Assembly (NCBI GenBank): GCA_018806915.1
Contig: JAGKQI010000091.1
Span: forward strand, 310,001-374,000
Reading direction: 5' to 3'
Source: Phytophthora colocasiae
Taxonomy: Eukaryota; Oomycota; Peronosporomycetes; Peronosporales; Peronosporaceae
DNA length: 64,000 bases
Below, in pieces: positions 37,795 to 47,925 of the stretch. A program made the position numbers and the translations under genes. Under the pieces are notes generated by a model that worked only from the letters and a program-made list of their open reading frames with translations, was not told where the DNA came from and did no database searches. Within the stretch, counting starts at the first letter, position 1; each line of letters begins with the position of its first letter.

Positions 37795-40652
37795 GTGCTA
37801 CGCACTTCTCTCCTAGTGGAGCTTTGGCGAGTCATGAACCCACCTCTGCTAGGAAGCAGAAGCGCTATTGGCGCGAGCATCGAGCCGAGTCGGCTATGAT
37901 GCTGGAAGTCGGTGTGTCCGAGTTGGTGGACAGCACCGAGTGCGAGGACCGCAGTCCTGTTGAGCGCGTAGCGCTGGTTGACAGTGAGTCAACGTGTGGG
38001 CAAAGCTCACGTAACCCCTGTGGGGCGGCACGTACTCCGCCGAGTGACGCCGGTCATGGACCGTCACTGGATGCCGATGGCATCGGGCCTTACCAGGCCG
38101 TGAACTGTGGGGCGGCACGTACTCCGTCGAGTGATACTGGTCGTGGACCAAGTCGATCGCTGAGTGTCTCTGACACTGGACCTGTTACGGTCATTGATTG
38201 TGCAGCGGCACGTACTCCGCTGAGCGGTATCGGTCGTCGACCGAGTGGATCGCAGAGTGTCACTGACACTGGGCCTGAAGGGGCCGAAACCTGTGCGGCG
38301 GCACGTACTCCGTCTAGTGACGTCGGCGGTAGACCGAGTCAGTCACTGAGTGTCACTGACACTGGGCCGGGCAAGGCCATTACCTGTGCAGCGGCACGTA
38401 CTCCGTCGAGTGGACGTTCGTCGGCTAGGCGACGACGTCGTAAGGCCCTATGGGCGAGACGCTCTGCGTCTGAGTCGTCCGTGACGTCAAGTGTCAACGC
38501 ACGAGAGGGCTGTGGGCAGCTATACACTCTGGTTGATGGAGTGGACGGCAGTGCCGAAGGCAGCGTCCTGCTGGACGGACTGCCGAGTGTTGACAAGCTC
38601 CTTGAGCTAGAAGAGATGTCCTTCGCCGACTTTGGCGATGCCTTGAAGGCTGGCGAACTCGCCGAGGTGGTCATCGTTCGACCTGAAGAGGAGTTAAACT
38701 CATCGTCCCTCGTTGACGAGTCCGTCTTGGCCGAGGTCAAGAAGGCGCTGAGCGCCAGGAGTGGATCGGAGATCCTCAAGAATCCCTCGGATCCCTTCTA
38801 CTCCTTGCTGAAGGAATATGGAGACGTTGTCTCAAAGGAACCACCGAGTGGCCTGCCTCCTGACCGAGGCGTTCGTCACGAGATCGACTTAGTTCCCGGA
38901 ACTAAATACTGCGTGACCCGGCAGTGGCCTCTTCCTAAAGAGCAATGCGACGTCATTGACGCCTTCTTCCGTGCTAAGCACGCGGCGGGTCTCGTGCGCG
39001 AGAGCAAGTCTCCGCACTCCGCGCCAACGTTCTGTGTCAGAAAGCCGAATGGCAAGTGGCGTATCGTTCACGCTTTTAACAAGCTCAACGCTGCCACGAT
39101 TCCGGCGCAGACGCCGATTCCTAGGAAGGATGTTCTTCAGAACAACATGGTGGGTTGCACCATGTACAGTGCGCTCGACTTAGTCGATGGCTACTATCAG
39201 CTGCTCATGCGAGCCAGTGATATTCCGCTTACAGCGGTGAGCACCCCGAGCGGTATGCTCTGGGAGTGGCTCGTCATGCCCCAAGGGCTGTCGAATGCGC
39301 CTGCAACGTTCAATCGTCTAGTGACGCAGTTGTTCAGGCCCCTACGGGCATTCGCACAGACGTACTTTGACGATGTGTTCGTCCACAGTCGTGCTGAGCA
39401 CGGGAAGACTGATGTCGAGGTACACGTGGAACACGTGAGAGCAGTGCTCGAGTGCATGCGCACCAACAAGTTGTACGCCAACGCGGACAAGTGCGTCTTT
39501 GGCGCGGAAGAAATCCCTTTCCTAGGGTGCTTCATTGGGAAGCATGGCCTTCGTGCTGATCCAGCAAAAGTCAAGGCCATTGTGGACTGGCCGGTTCCCT
39601 TGAACCAGAAGGACTTGCGTAAGTGGCTGGGCTTGGCCAACTACTTGCACAAGTACAGCGAGAACTACGCTGAGTTGGCTCGGCCACTGTCGGATCTCCT
39701 TAAGAAGGATGCCGAATGGGTATGGCGTGCTGAGCACGAGAGTGCGTTCACTCGTATCAAGGATAGCCTGCTTCAGGCACCGATACTGGCGTTGCCAGAC
39801 CCCGATCGTCCGTTCATCGTCGTCTGTGACGCCTCGGACTTTGCCATCGGCAGTGCTTTGCTACAAGCGGACGCCGAAGGGCGCGAACGCGTCATTGCGT
39901 TTGAGTCTCGGCAGCTCAAGGCTGCTGAGAAGAACTATCCAGTTCATGACAAGGAGCTACTTGCGATGAAGTACGCTCTCGTCAAATTCAGGGTTCACCT
40001 GCTCGGCTCCAAGCCGTTTGTGATCTACACGGATCATGCGTCACTACGCACAGCGACGCAGTCGCCTCACCTCTCGCAGAGGATGGCCCGATGGCTCTCC
40101 TTCTTTGCGGAGTATAACTTCGAGGTGAAGTACAAGCCTGGAAGGCAGAACGTCCTCGCTGACGCGTTATCACGTCGCCCGGACTATGAGTTATCTCATG
40201 TCACCTCGGTGACGTCGTCCGTGACGGACATGGTTCGAGCAGCGTACGCTCAGGACGACTCTTGTGTCGCGCTGCTTCAAGCTCTAGGGAGCGATGAGTT
40301 TAAGGACTCAAAGGTGACTCTGTCACGACGCCTAAAGGCGAGACTCCAACGCTATAGCCTGGGAGGCGGTCTACTGTACTACAGCACGGGTCAGGATGAC
40401 CCACCACGTGTGGTGGTTCCTCACGATGAGGACCTGAAGTATCGTATCCTCTATGAGGCCCACGACACGCCCACAAGCGGCCACCTCGGTCGCGAGAAGA
40501 CCTACGGCTCGGTGAGCTCCATGTACTGGTGGCCGAAGATGTACAAGTGGGTCAGCACATATGTGCACACGTGCGAGACGTGTCAGCGGGTTAAACCCTC
40601 GCCGCATGCGGCAGCGCCTTTGGCGAGCTTGCCTGTACCCTCTGGGTGTTGA
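37740..40652 (+). CDS. Element 3 protease end, linker repeats, RT, RNase H, integrase start
   Basis: 970 codons in one frame. It starts within the protease (MAWLERHEPWIDW), runs through the tandem-repeat linker, RT with TYFDDVFVHS, RNase H (FIVVCDASDFAIGSALLQ) and the integrase zinc finger (HLGREKTYGSV ... CETCQRVKP). It ends at a TGA where element 2 has TGG (Trp) just before the integrase core. It shows that protease and RT belong to one frame in this family. Confidence 0.85.
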   Translation: MAWLERHEPWIDWRSKTLGATHFSPSGALASHEPTSARKQKRYWREHRAESAMMLEVGVSELVDSTECEDRSPVERVALVDSESTCGQSSRNPCGAARTPPSDAGHGPSLDADGIGPYQAVNCGAARTPSSDTGRGPSRSLSVSDTGPVTVIDCAAARTPLSGIGRRPSGSQSVTDTGPEGAETCAAARTPSSDVGGRPSQSLSVTDTGPGKAITCAAARTPSSGRSSARRRRRKALWARRSASESSVTSSVNAREGCGQLYTLVDGVDGSAEGSVLLDGLPSVDKLLELEEMSFADFGDALKAGELAEVVIVRPEEELNSSSLVDESVLAEVKKALSARSGSEILKNPSDPFYSLLKEYGDVVSKEPPSGLPPDRGVRHEIDLVPGTKYCVTRQWPLPKEQCDVIDAFFRAKHAAGLVRESKSPHSAPTFCVRKPNGKWRIVHAFNKLNAATIPAQTPIPRKDVLQNNMVGCTMYSALDLVDGYYQLLMRASDIPLTAVSTPSGMLWEWLVMPQGLSNAPATFNRLVTQLFRPLRAFAQTYFDDVFVHSRAEHGKTDVEVHVEHVRAVLECMRTNKLYANADKCVFGAEEIPFLGCFIGKHGLRADPAKVKAIVDWPVPLNQKDLRKWLGLANYLHKYSENYAELARPLSDLLKKDAEWVWRAEHESAFTRIKDSLLQAPILALPDPDRPFIVVCDASDFAIGSALLQADAEGRERVIAFESRQLKAAEKNYPVHDKELLAMKYALVKFRVHLLGSKPFVIYTDHASLRTATQSPHLSQRMARWLSFFAEYNFEVKYKPGRQNVLADALSRRPDYELSHVTSVTSSVTDMVRAAYAQDDSCVALLQALGSDEFKDSKVTLSRRLKARLQRYSLGGGLLYYSTGQDDPPRVVVPHDEDLKYRILYEAHDTPTSGHLGREKTYGSVSSMYWWPKMYKWVSTYVHTCETCQRVKPSPHAAAPLASLPVPSGC
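38020..38420 (+). repeat. Tandem 29-31-residue repeats in element 3 pol linker
   Basis: Four full copies and a partial one of a unit like CAAARTPSSDVGGRPSQSLS followed by VTDTGP. The array is in frame with protease and RT. The same array, broken in frame, is in element 2. Confidence 0.75.
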
Positions 40653-42142
40653 CAGTCCATGAGTATGGACTTCGTGTTTGGCCTGCCGAAGGATACGGCA
40701 GGCAACACGGGCGTTGTGGTCTTCGTTGACCGTCTGAGCAAGATGGCTCACCTAGCGGCTGTGCCGGACACCGTCGATGGCGCTGGTACAGCGACGATCT
40801 TTATCGATCGGGTCTTCCGTCAGCATGGGCTGCCAGAGACCATTGTCTCGATCGAGACCCCCGTTTCACGGGTCACTTCTGGACGTCCGTCTTCAAAGTG
40901 CTTGGCACTCGACTGGACATGTCCACGGCGGATCATCCGCAGACCGACGGTCAGACTGAACGCGTGAACCGCGTCCTGGAGGACATCCTCCGCAGCGTAT
41001 GCGCTGAAACGCCGAAGCGTTGGAGCGCTATGCTCCCTCTCGTTGAGTTCTCAATGAACAACGCGGTGCATGCCTCGACAGGCTTCACCCCGTTCTACGT
41101 GAACGGCCTTGCGCATCCGCGCGTCCCGCTCACTCCGCCACGCGGTAGCCTTGGGCTTGGTGGGGGAGAGGCTGTGCCGTCGCTCGACTCCGAGCTTGCT
41201 GATGTCAGCCCCCTTGCTGTTCGCAAGCAAGTCGATGACTTCCTCTCGATGAGGCTTAGCGTCTTACGCCGTGTGCGTGACGCAATGGCTGAAAGCCAAG
41301 ATGTTCAAAAGGAACAAGCTGATGCCAAAGGCAGAAGCAACATGTGGGAGTTCAAGGTCGGTGACCACGTTTTATTAAACGCTAAGAACCTGCCTACACA
41401 CGCAGTGTCAGCCGTCTTCAAGACGAAGTTGCGGCCGCGCTTCATTGGACCGTTCACGGTCGTGGCCAAGAAGGGCCTGGCATACACGCTTGACTTGCCA
41501 AAGCGTATGCGAACACATCCTGTGTTCTACGTGGGCTTGCTTAAGCCATATCGGGACCCTGCTCTTGTGAGTTCTGAGGCGCTGGCGCCGAGTCGGACGA
41601 AGGCTGCACGGCAGCAGGTGGCAGAGCCACAGGTGGTTGCATCCGAACCAACAGGTCTTGTCGATCCGGAGCAACGTGATGCTCGAGGTCATAGACCCGC
41701 TGATGCAGCACCAGAGGCGACTCAGACCGGTCCCCGCGACTCTAGGTCTCCTCGAGACCAGTCGCTAAGCGATGGGTCGGATGACCGACGTGGTGGTCGT
41801 GCTCCTTCACCGAGCCCACGCGGGTCTGCAAGCAATGCAGCGCGTCTACACTCGCAGCGCGAGAACCCATCGACCGCTCGTCCTCCTCCTGCTCTGCTCG
41901 ATGAGCAAGGTGAGCTTCACTATCACGTGGATCGCCTGATGGCGCGGCGTCGTCGCCGAGGTCACAACCAGTATCTGGTGAAGTGGCGAGGTTACCCTCA
42001 CTCACAGAACTCGTGGGAGTTTGAGGTGCCGCTACGGCAGGATTGCCCCGACGTCGTTGACGCGTATGATCGGGCACACCCGGTGTCGGACCGCCCGGTG
42101 GGCGTGCGACGGAGTCGCCGGGTGCCAAGCACCTCCCACTAA
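40653..42142 (+). pseudogene. Element 3 integrase core and chromodomain, broken
   Basis: After the TGA the frame resumes with SMDFVFGLPKD, then a one-base deletion near 40853 (GATCGAGACC against GGATCGAGATCC in element 2) shifts it. The correct frame from 40898 carries HPQTDGQTERVNRVLED, the GPY/F segment, a linker unlike that of element 2, and the chromodomain YLVKWRGYPHSQNSWEF. Confidence 0.85.
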
Positions 42143-43053
42143 GGTGGGGGTCCACAGGGTCGGTGCTGAGCTCAGGCTCTGACCCGTAGCTGCAATACTT
42201 GCAGCGAGCACGTCGGTGCCGTCGACATGGCATCGAATGCTCAAACTGCAAGTGCAGTAGAGCTACATGCGCCTCGCGCGCGTGTTTCAAGGGTCTATGA
42301 CCCTTTAACAACACTGGCCTATGGCCCGGAGCTTCGCGATCATGAAGCGAAGATGGTTCGTGATGAACAACCGTCTTAATGACGTTCGGTCTAAGCGACA
42401 AGTGGTGATGGAAACGGATTCTATCCGATCACCTGACGCTAGAAGCGTTCAATGGGTATGACTATGTCATGAGGCACTGTGGGTGCCAGGGATGCCAATG
42501 CATTGGACCCCGCATGCTGCATAGCAGTAGGAGGTAGGTAAGCTCCTCCTGAGCGACAGCTTAGCTGTCTGGTGCTCGTTGTCGTGTCTACGACTGTGCT
42601 GAGCACGTGTATTTGCAAGACACAGTGTCTGTGACACATAGTGGCGCTTGCGCCTGCTTCAAGGACAACTTGGGCATCAAGCCCTGCACACAGTGCTCAT
42701 CCGAGGGTCACATTAACTGTGAAGCGAGTGGGCTCCACTGCTGTGTGGTTCGTGGATCCGTTGGTAGCTTGGAAGGCTTGCCCTGTGGATCACTGATCCA
42801 GTAGTATCATAGATACGCCACCTGTGGCCTTCTTTCCATGCCCGTAGAGCCCCTTGACTCGAGCCAGTAGGCTCCTATGCTTGGTAAGCATTGGGCCCAA
42901 GTGTGTACCAAGTGGCGTCGCGTACGGAGGCGTGTAACACGCACGAGAGACAGCGCCGTCCGCGCAAGGCAAGGTGCCGTGGCCATCGGCCGATAATCGC
43001 ATCGTGTGTTTACACTTTCCGGATACGGTATCCGGAATCTTGGTGGGGGAGAG
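42143..43053 (+). other. Element 3 region between pol and 3' LTR
   Basis: About 0.9 kb with no long frame on either strand. It takes the place occupied by the antisense ORF in element 2. Confidence 0.6.
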
Positions 43054-43475
43054 TGTAACGGGGATGTTACACGAATGTTTCTCGTTGGTGTGTGACACAC
43101 GTGGATACATTTATGTGGGTACATAATAGTGTGTGACACTCATGATACATTTATGTGGGTACATAATGGTGTGGCACACACGAGTAGATACGTAGATGGC
43201 CTCAGAGCCTCACGTTGCATTTTGATTAGGATTTAGTATGTTAGATACTAAATCCGTTACATTTAGGATTAGGGCAATAAAGTCAATAAAAATCAGTTTG
43301 CATTTTTACATAGTTAGTGTTAGTCCTTTGTTATAGGGACACTGACTCTGTGAGTCCCGTATTTAGTGGACTACTTGGTTCTTGTATAGAACCGAAGGCT
43401 AGTGCCTTGCAAGCAGGACTCTACGAGTCAACTAAACTTCCTCTGTGCCGTGCACACCTACGCAGCCCCGCTGCA
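43054..43475 (+). repeat. 3' LTR of element 3
   Basis: 422 bp; one difference seen from the 5' LTR (GTGTTAGTCC against GTGTTAATCC). Confidence 0.92.
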
Positions 43476-43479
43476 CACC

Positions 43480-44250
43480 GGTAGAGAAATTGCATGGAGT
43501 GCCATTAGATCGAGCCATATTCTGTAGTCGACGCCGTTCTCTGATGTCTTCCACATCCCTATGCATGCCAGCAAGATCATGTTGTAACTTTGAGACCAGT
43601 TCAGCTGGTGGCGGAGCTGCTCTTGGCACTACAGTAGCCACGCCATTACGTTCCACCACCACAGGCTCGAACGGTGTCGGTCGCGGCAACGCGGTGAATA
43701 GCTCACCAGGCGACCTGTTGCCGAGTGAGGCAACGGGAGTGTGATTCAGAACTCCTTGCACCATAGGAACTAGATATTCCCATTCGTGCCAATCCAGGTT
43801 CATTTCCATCAATAGTACTCGCAAAACTTGTAGAATATCGCGGTTCAGCCTTTCAATAGTACCGTTGATCCATGGTGCATATGCCAGCACCAAATCCTGC
43901 TCAATCGCAAGCTGCCTGCACACCTGCTTCACCACCTCGTTCTTAAAGTGGGATCCCTGATCAGAGATTAAAATCTTAGGCGCGCCAAAGCGTTTCGACC
44001 AGTCGACCAATGCACTTGCAGCTACAGCACTCGTTGCTGCTCCACATGCAACGAGTTCGCAAAAATGAGTCAAACTGTCCTTGAGAACGAGAAGATACTT
44101 GCTTTTCCCAACGCTGTCACCAAGATAGAGAAAATCCCAATGAAGAAGTTCATTACGCTCAGTAGCATTGTAGGTAGGGCCCCATGGTCGCTGGATAACG
44201 TTAGCCCCTTTTACATGCTTACAAAGGAGGCAACGTTTCAGGAACTTACG
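43480..44250 (-). CDS. Element 4 integrase core (after in-frame TGA)
   Basis: Same frame as the upstream pol, after a single TGA. It carries CLLCKHVKG (end of the zinc finger), LLHWDFLYLGDS (first Asp), LISDQGSHFKNEVV (second Asp) and YAPWINGTIERLNRDI (Glu). The frame then enters element 3's LTR. Confidence 0.8.
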
Positions 44251-46443
44251 TCATGGAGAGGGCGAGTTGATGGCTCCTACTGCTGCAGCTCTAGGTCGGC
44301 AACGCTGCTCCAAGCCAGCGATAGGTCGGCAACGCTGCTCCAAGCCAGCGATCGAAAACAGATCCTTGATCGTAGTGTACATTGGTTCCAGTCCGCGGTG
44401 ACCTTGCCCACCACAGTGGGCTACAATGAAAATGCGTTGACGGAGCTCCTTAGCTGCGTCGGGGATCCAGATGAGACCATTCACAACCATGACGCCATTA
44501 TCATCACTGGTAGTGCTCACTGGTGCAGTCTGCTTATGCTGTTGTTGAACCTTCTTCACATCGTCGAGATTTGGAAAGACAAAATCACCTTGGCGCGGGC
44601 GCAACTCGTCGAGCTGGTGGTCAGTGGCTTCTTCAAGGCGTCTCTGACTGCGCGTCACGAATTTGCATTTGACGTGCACACCCTCCTCTTCCAAAGACGA
44701 ACGACCCCAACGTGAAAGTAGATCAGCCCAAACATTTGCCGAACCATCGATATGCTCAATGCGGTACTTGAGTCCCGTCAGTGACAGTGCCAAACGTTGA
44801 AGTTTACCACGGACGTGGCGCTTAACCTCGTGAGTTGGCGAGAAGACAAAAATCAAGTTCTTATGGTCACAGAACAGGAGGAAACCTGACGGGCGGGCGA
44901 GAAGGTATTCGAGCTGACGAGCAGCCCAAATAATAGGGTATGCCTCCTTCTCGATGATGCTCCAACGACGCTCTGTATCGTCGAAAATGCCGCTCTTGCA
45001 AATTAGTAGTTGGTGGTGTTGGCTATGGATCGGCAGTGCTGGGTCCCATGAATCGACCTGTGTGACGACAAGCCCCCAACCAAGATCACTCGCATCAGTA
45101 AAGAGCGCCACCGTAGCTGTAGACTTCGGGAAATGCAGCAGTTGCGACGAACTGAGGAGTGCTTTAGCTGCTTGGAAATGATCCTCGTCTTGAGTGGACC
45201 AGTCCAAAACAACACCTGCAGCGAGTTTTTTTGTGCGTCCACTAACCCGCAACACGGCCTCCAGCTTATCGTGCAGCGGACGCATCGTACGGCCGAAATC
45301 AACCAGTGTATCCCTCATCCACCCTGCGGCACAAAGAAATTGCTGCAAGTCCGCTGCTGTCTTCGGAAGAGGCAGGTGCTGCAAAGTGCTGATCCGTTCA
45401 GGGTCATGTCGGATTCCAGCACCACTGAAAATACGTCCACACCAACGAATCTCCTTACGAAACAGACAGCTTTTGCTCACACTCAGCTTCAGACGGTGAG
45501 CACGAACAAGCCCGAAAAATTGCTTGAGGGCTGCGATAAAAGATGGTGGATCCTTAGCGTAGACGAGAATATCGTCGATCCACACAAGTAGATGCACATA
45601 AAGCATCGCTGCGAAAACCTTCTGCATTTCGTTCTGAAAGTGTGTAGCCGAGTCACTTGCTCCTTGAGGTACCCGGGCGGGAGTCCATACCGTGTCTGTA
45701 GTGATAAAACTCATGATTTCTTGGCTATTGGGGTGGAGCGGGAGTTGCCAGAACCCTTTTGGCATATCAAAATCTCCATATCCATAAGAACCTTCCGCTT
45801 CCTCTGCTGAATCAGTCACATCCTGAGCTGCACCTGCGATCGGTATGGTGAGTGCATTCACAGGTCGATAGTCGACGGTCATTCGGAAATCATCAGCTGA
45901 CTTCGGTTTAGCAACCGGTACCGCTGCACTGGCCCAGTGACTCTGATTGTTCTGCTTGATGAAACCCATTTGCTCTAAACGTTTAGTGTATTCCCGCAGG
46001 AACTTCCGCTGTGCCGGGGCGTAGCGACGTGAGCGAGCTCGAAAGGGCTTAGCACCATCGACAAGTTTGATTTCCAATGGTGCAATAGCGGCAGGCGGGT
46101 CATTCCCTAAGTCGATGCGGAAAACGTCCTCATACTCCATTACCACCTCCCGTAAGAAAAAGAGATACGCCGGATCAAAACCATTGTCACCTGCTTCTAC
46201 CACCAGTTCTTCCAGCCTTTTGTGGACCTCATTAGAAGAAAGATCAGTATCGCTGTGATTTCCCTCCTCAAATGGGTCACAGTCTTCGGCGAGGGCTGTT
46301 CCGGCAAGTTGCTGTAGCTGCTGGTTCACATCGATGCCTAACGACACCAGGGTTTCGTTGCCAAGAAGGAAATCAGTCTCAGAACCCTCCATGACATACC
46401 AGTTCTCGTAAATGAACTGGTCCAGCAGCAGTTTGTAACACAA
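44251..46443 (-). CDS. Element 4 reverse transcriptase, RNase H, integrase zinc finger
   Basis: About 730 codons. RT has SHWASAAVPVAKP, DFDMPKGFWQLPL and the catalytic box LVWIDDILVYAK (Trp in place of Tyr/Phe, as in element 1). RNase H has VALFTDASDLGWGLVV. The zinc finger starts HCGGQGHRG and is disturbed by a duplicated ten-residue segment. It ends at a TGA beyond which the same frame continues. Confidence 0.85.
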   Translation of the reverse strand: MCYKLLLDQFIYENWYVMEGSETDFLLGNETLVSLGIDVNQQLQQLAGTALAEDCDPFEEGNHSDTDLSSNEVHKRLEELVVEAGDNGFDPAYLFFLREVVMEYEDVFRIDLGNDPPAAIAPLEIKLVDGAKPFRARSRRYAPAQRKFLREYTKRLEQMGFIKQNNQSHWASAAVPVAKPKSADDFRMTVDYRPVNALTIPIAGAAQDVTDSAEEAEGSYGYGDFDMPKGFWQLPLHPNSQEIMSFITTDTVWTPARVPQGASDSATHFQNEMQKVFAAMLYVHLLVWIDDILVYAKDPPSFIAALKQFFGLVRAHRLKLSVSKSCLFRKEIRWCGRIFSGAGIRHDPERISTLQHLPLPKTAADLQQFLCAAGWMRDTLVDFGRTMRPLHDKLEAVLRVSGRTKKLAAGVVLDWSTQDEDHFQAAKALLSSSQLLHFPKSTATVALFTDASDLGWGLVVTQVDSWDPALPIHSQHHQLLICKSGIFDDTERRWSIIEKEAYPIIWAARQLEYLLARPSGFLLFCDHKNLIFVFSPTHEVKRHVRGKLQRLALSLTGLKYRIEHIDGSANVWADLLSRWGRSSLEEEGVHVKCKFVTRSQRRLEEATDHQLDELRPRQGDFVFPNLDDVKKVQQQHKQTAPVSTTSDDNGVMVVNGLIWIPDAAKELRQRIFIVAHCGGQGHRGLEPMYTTIKDLFSIAGLEQRCRPIAGLEQRCRPRAAAVGAINSPSP
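44293..44352. repeat. 30-bp tandem duplication in element 4 integrase
   Basis: Two adjacent copies of a 30-bp unit starting AGGTCGGCAACGCTGCTCCA. The duplication adds ten residues in frame between the His and Cys pairs of the zinc finger. Confidence 0.85.
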
Positions 46444-46730
46444 TGTCGACAGCGACAGATTCCCGACAAGTCACGATTGTTCCACCAGCAACGGCCGCAT
46501 CCACCGGTCTGGGCAACATCTTGATCTTCAGTCTACTGCCAAGCTCAACCAATTCAGTGACTGCTGCACGAGGAATGAAATTGAAATCGGAACCTGAGTC
46601 TGCGCAATACGGCAGCGTCACGAGATCATCCACCATAACTTCTCCAGGTTGGGGAGCTCCACGAACCATCTTGACCTTGCTAAGGCCCTTTATCTCCTTC
46701 ATCTTCTCGACGGCTCGCTGTTTATCTTCC
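46379..46730 (-). pseudogene. Element 4 protease frame
   Basis: It contains YCADSGSDFNFIPRAAV, the DSG retropepsin motif. The frame begins in the overlap with gag and shifts near 46430 before reaching RT, so protease and RT are not in one frame here. Confidence 0.7.
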
Positions 46731-47637
46731 TCAGTGGCCGTCGGACAGTCACGAAGCCAATGAGATCCCTTGCAGTGCCAACGGGTGGCTTTACCTCCTT
46801 CTTTTGCTCTGGGGGCGATCCACTGCTAGCCCTCGACGGTCCATGATCGGGCGCCTTTGGTCGACTGTCTGCTTTATCACCCTTGTTCCTAGTAGTATTA
46901 CTACTTGGTTTCTTGGCGGGAGTAGATCTATTCCTCTGCTCTAGCGCCAAAAGATGATACTTATGCTGTGCTCGTGCTTTCTCCTTGATGATATTGAACA
47001 GCATGAAGTCATTTCTCTTTGCCTCCCTGCATTCGTACTTGCAGTGCCGCATCACATCTTCACGCACCATACGCGGCTCAAGGTTGTCGATTAGAATGGT
47101 GCATCGTAACTTCATACGGTCAGCAAAACCCTCTGCTTCGGGATCACCAACTCCAAGAATCTTGGCCAGGCCATGGTTTTCTATTATGGTCGAAAAGTCA
47201 CAGTAGTATTTCAGTACTCGTGCGTCGATATCATCCTCGGTGAGGTCGATCTTCAGTCGAGTCTTGAAAAACTCATCCAGGTCCGGAATCTGCTCGTTCT
47301 TCACAGTGCCAATGCGTTGCTTAATCAGCTGGACGATATCTTCGTTACTGACATCTTCGACCTTCCGACGTAGCTCATACAGGCAGATCACCTCTAACAG
47401 CTTCCGGTTGATGGTAGCCTTCACTGGTTTAATTGCTGTCTCGGGCCGCTCTCGGCTGTCCAGACCACGTTGTCGAATAGTTTCTTCATACTGATCTCTT
47501 GCTTGGACCCACTTGACCAACGCCGCGTGACCCCAATCCTCAAGTCTCGGTGCCTTGATGAATTCAAACACCGGTTGGTTGACGGACTGCATCACCGTAT
47601 CGCCGTCGGGCTCCAGTTCGTGTGCGTTGCTTGCCAT
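46699..47637 (-). CDS. Element 4 gag
   Basis: ATG at 47637, 312 codons. It has a capsid-like helical region, then a basic Ser/Pro/Lys-rich tail (TPAKKPSSNTTRNKGDKAD). The zinc knuckle is in the -1 frame at the gag/protease overlap (WHCKGSHWLRDC); its first Cys is Arg. Confidence 0.75.
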   Translation of the reverse strand: MASNAHELEPDGDTVMQSVNQPVFEFIKAPRLEDWGHAALVKWVQARDQYEETIRQRGLDSRERPETAIKPVKATINRKLLEVICLYELRRKVEDVSNEDIVQLIKQRIGTVKNEQIPDLDEFFKTRLKIDLTEDDIDARVLKYYCDFSTIIENHGLAKILGVGDPEAEGFADRMKLRCTILIDNLEPRMVREDVMRHCKYECREAKRNDFMLFNIIKEKARAQHKYHLLALEQRNRSTPAKKPSSNTTRNKGDKADSRPKAPDHGPSRASSGSPPEQKKEVKPPVGTARDLIGFVTVRRPLRKINSEPSRR

Positions 47638-47657
47638 GCTCGCGGTCCCTTAGGACT

Positions 47658-47669
47658 AAAGTATACTTT
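47658..47669. promoter_or_regulatory. Palindromic primer-site region of element 4
   Basis: AAAGTATACTTT is a perfect 12-bp palindrome including the LTR edge base. It is in the same place as AAAGAATTCTTT in element 1. Both read AAGWATWCTTTAG from the LTR inward on the sense strand. Confidence 0.5.
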
Positions 47670-47925
47670 GTGGTAAGTCCGCTTGAATGCTTTGAATGCT
47701 GGTGTCTTGTTGATTGCAAATTGACAAGTGCTTCCTCTGGCTAAATGCATTTGCTACCTACCTGACTACAACAGCTCGTCCTACTTGGTCTTGAGCTGCT
47801 TGCCAGCGTCACAGCTGAACTGCAACTTCATGTTGACAGGCCCGATGCGTTCTAGGATGGGGTTCTTGATTCTGGATAGCCTCCTTGCCGTTGAAGATAA
47901 GCTATTGCTTGTGCCACAGACTACA
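47669..47925 (-). repeat. 5' LTR of element 4
   Basis: 257 bp, nearly identical to 34990-35246. Confidence 0.9.

Larger units (their letters stand above)
35887..43475 (+). mobile_element. Ty3/gypsy chromovirus-type retrotransposon, element 3 (nested)
   Basis: 7589 bp with 422-bp LTRs differing by one base (35887-36308 and 43054-43475), and CACC on both sides (4-bp duplication). PBS region TCTGGTAGCACTAG; purine tract GGTGGGGGAGAG before the 3' LTR. It is closely related to element 2 in gag and pol but has a different pol linker and a different 3' region of about 0.9 kb with no long antisense ORF. Gag, protease and integrase carry single-base frameshifts, and one Trp codon is a TGA, so it cannot move by itself. 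Confidence 0.92.
34990..47925 (-). mobile_element. Ty3/gypsy chromodomain retrotransposon, element 4 (host of element 3)
   Basis: 257-bp LTRs at both ends and a 5-bp duplication CGCCA (34985-34989 and 47926-47930). A purine tract (TTTGGGGGCAG) abuts the 3' LTR. The minus-strand order is gag, protease, RT, RNase H, integrase, chromodomain. Element 3 is inserted between the integrase core and the GPY/F-chromodomain part. Lesions: gag zinc knuckle missing its first Cys, a frame change between protease and RT near 46430, one in-frame TGA at 44251-44253, and a 30-bp tandem duplication in the integrase zinc finger. Confidence 0.9.

Noticed and set aside
44065..44715. Plus-strand frame of 216 codons
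   Set aside because: Antisense to the element 4 integrase, whose motifs are clear.
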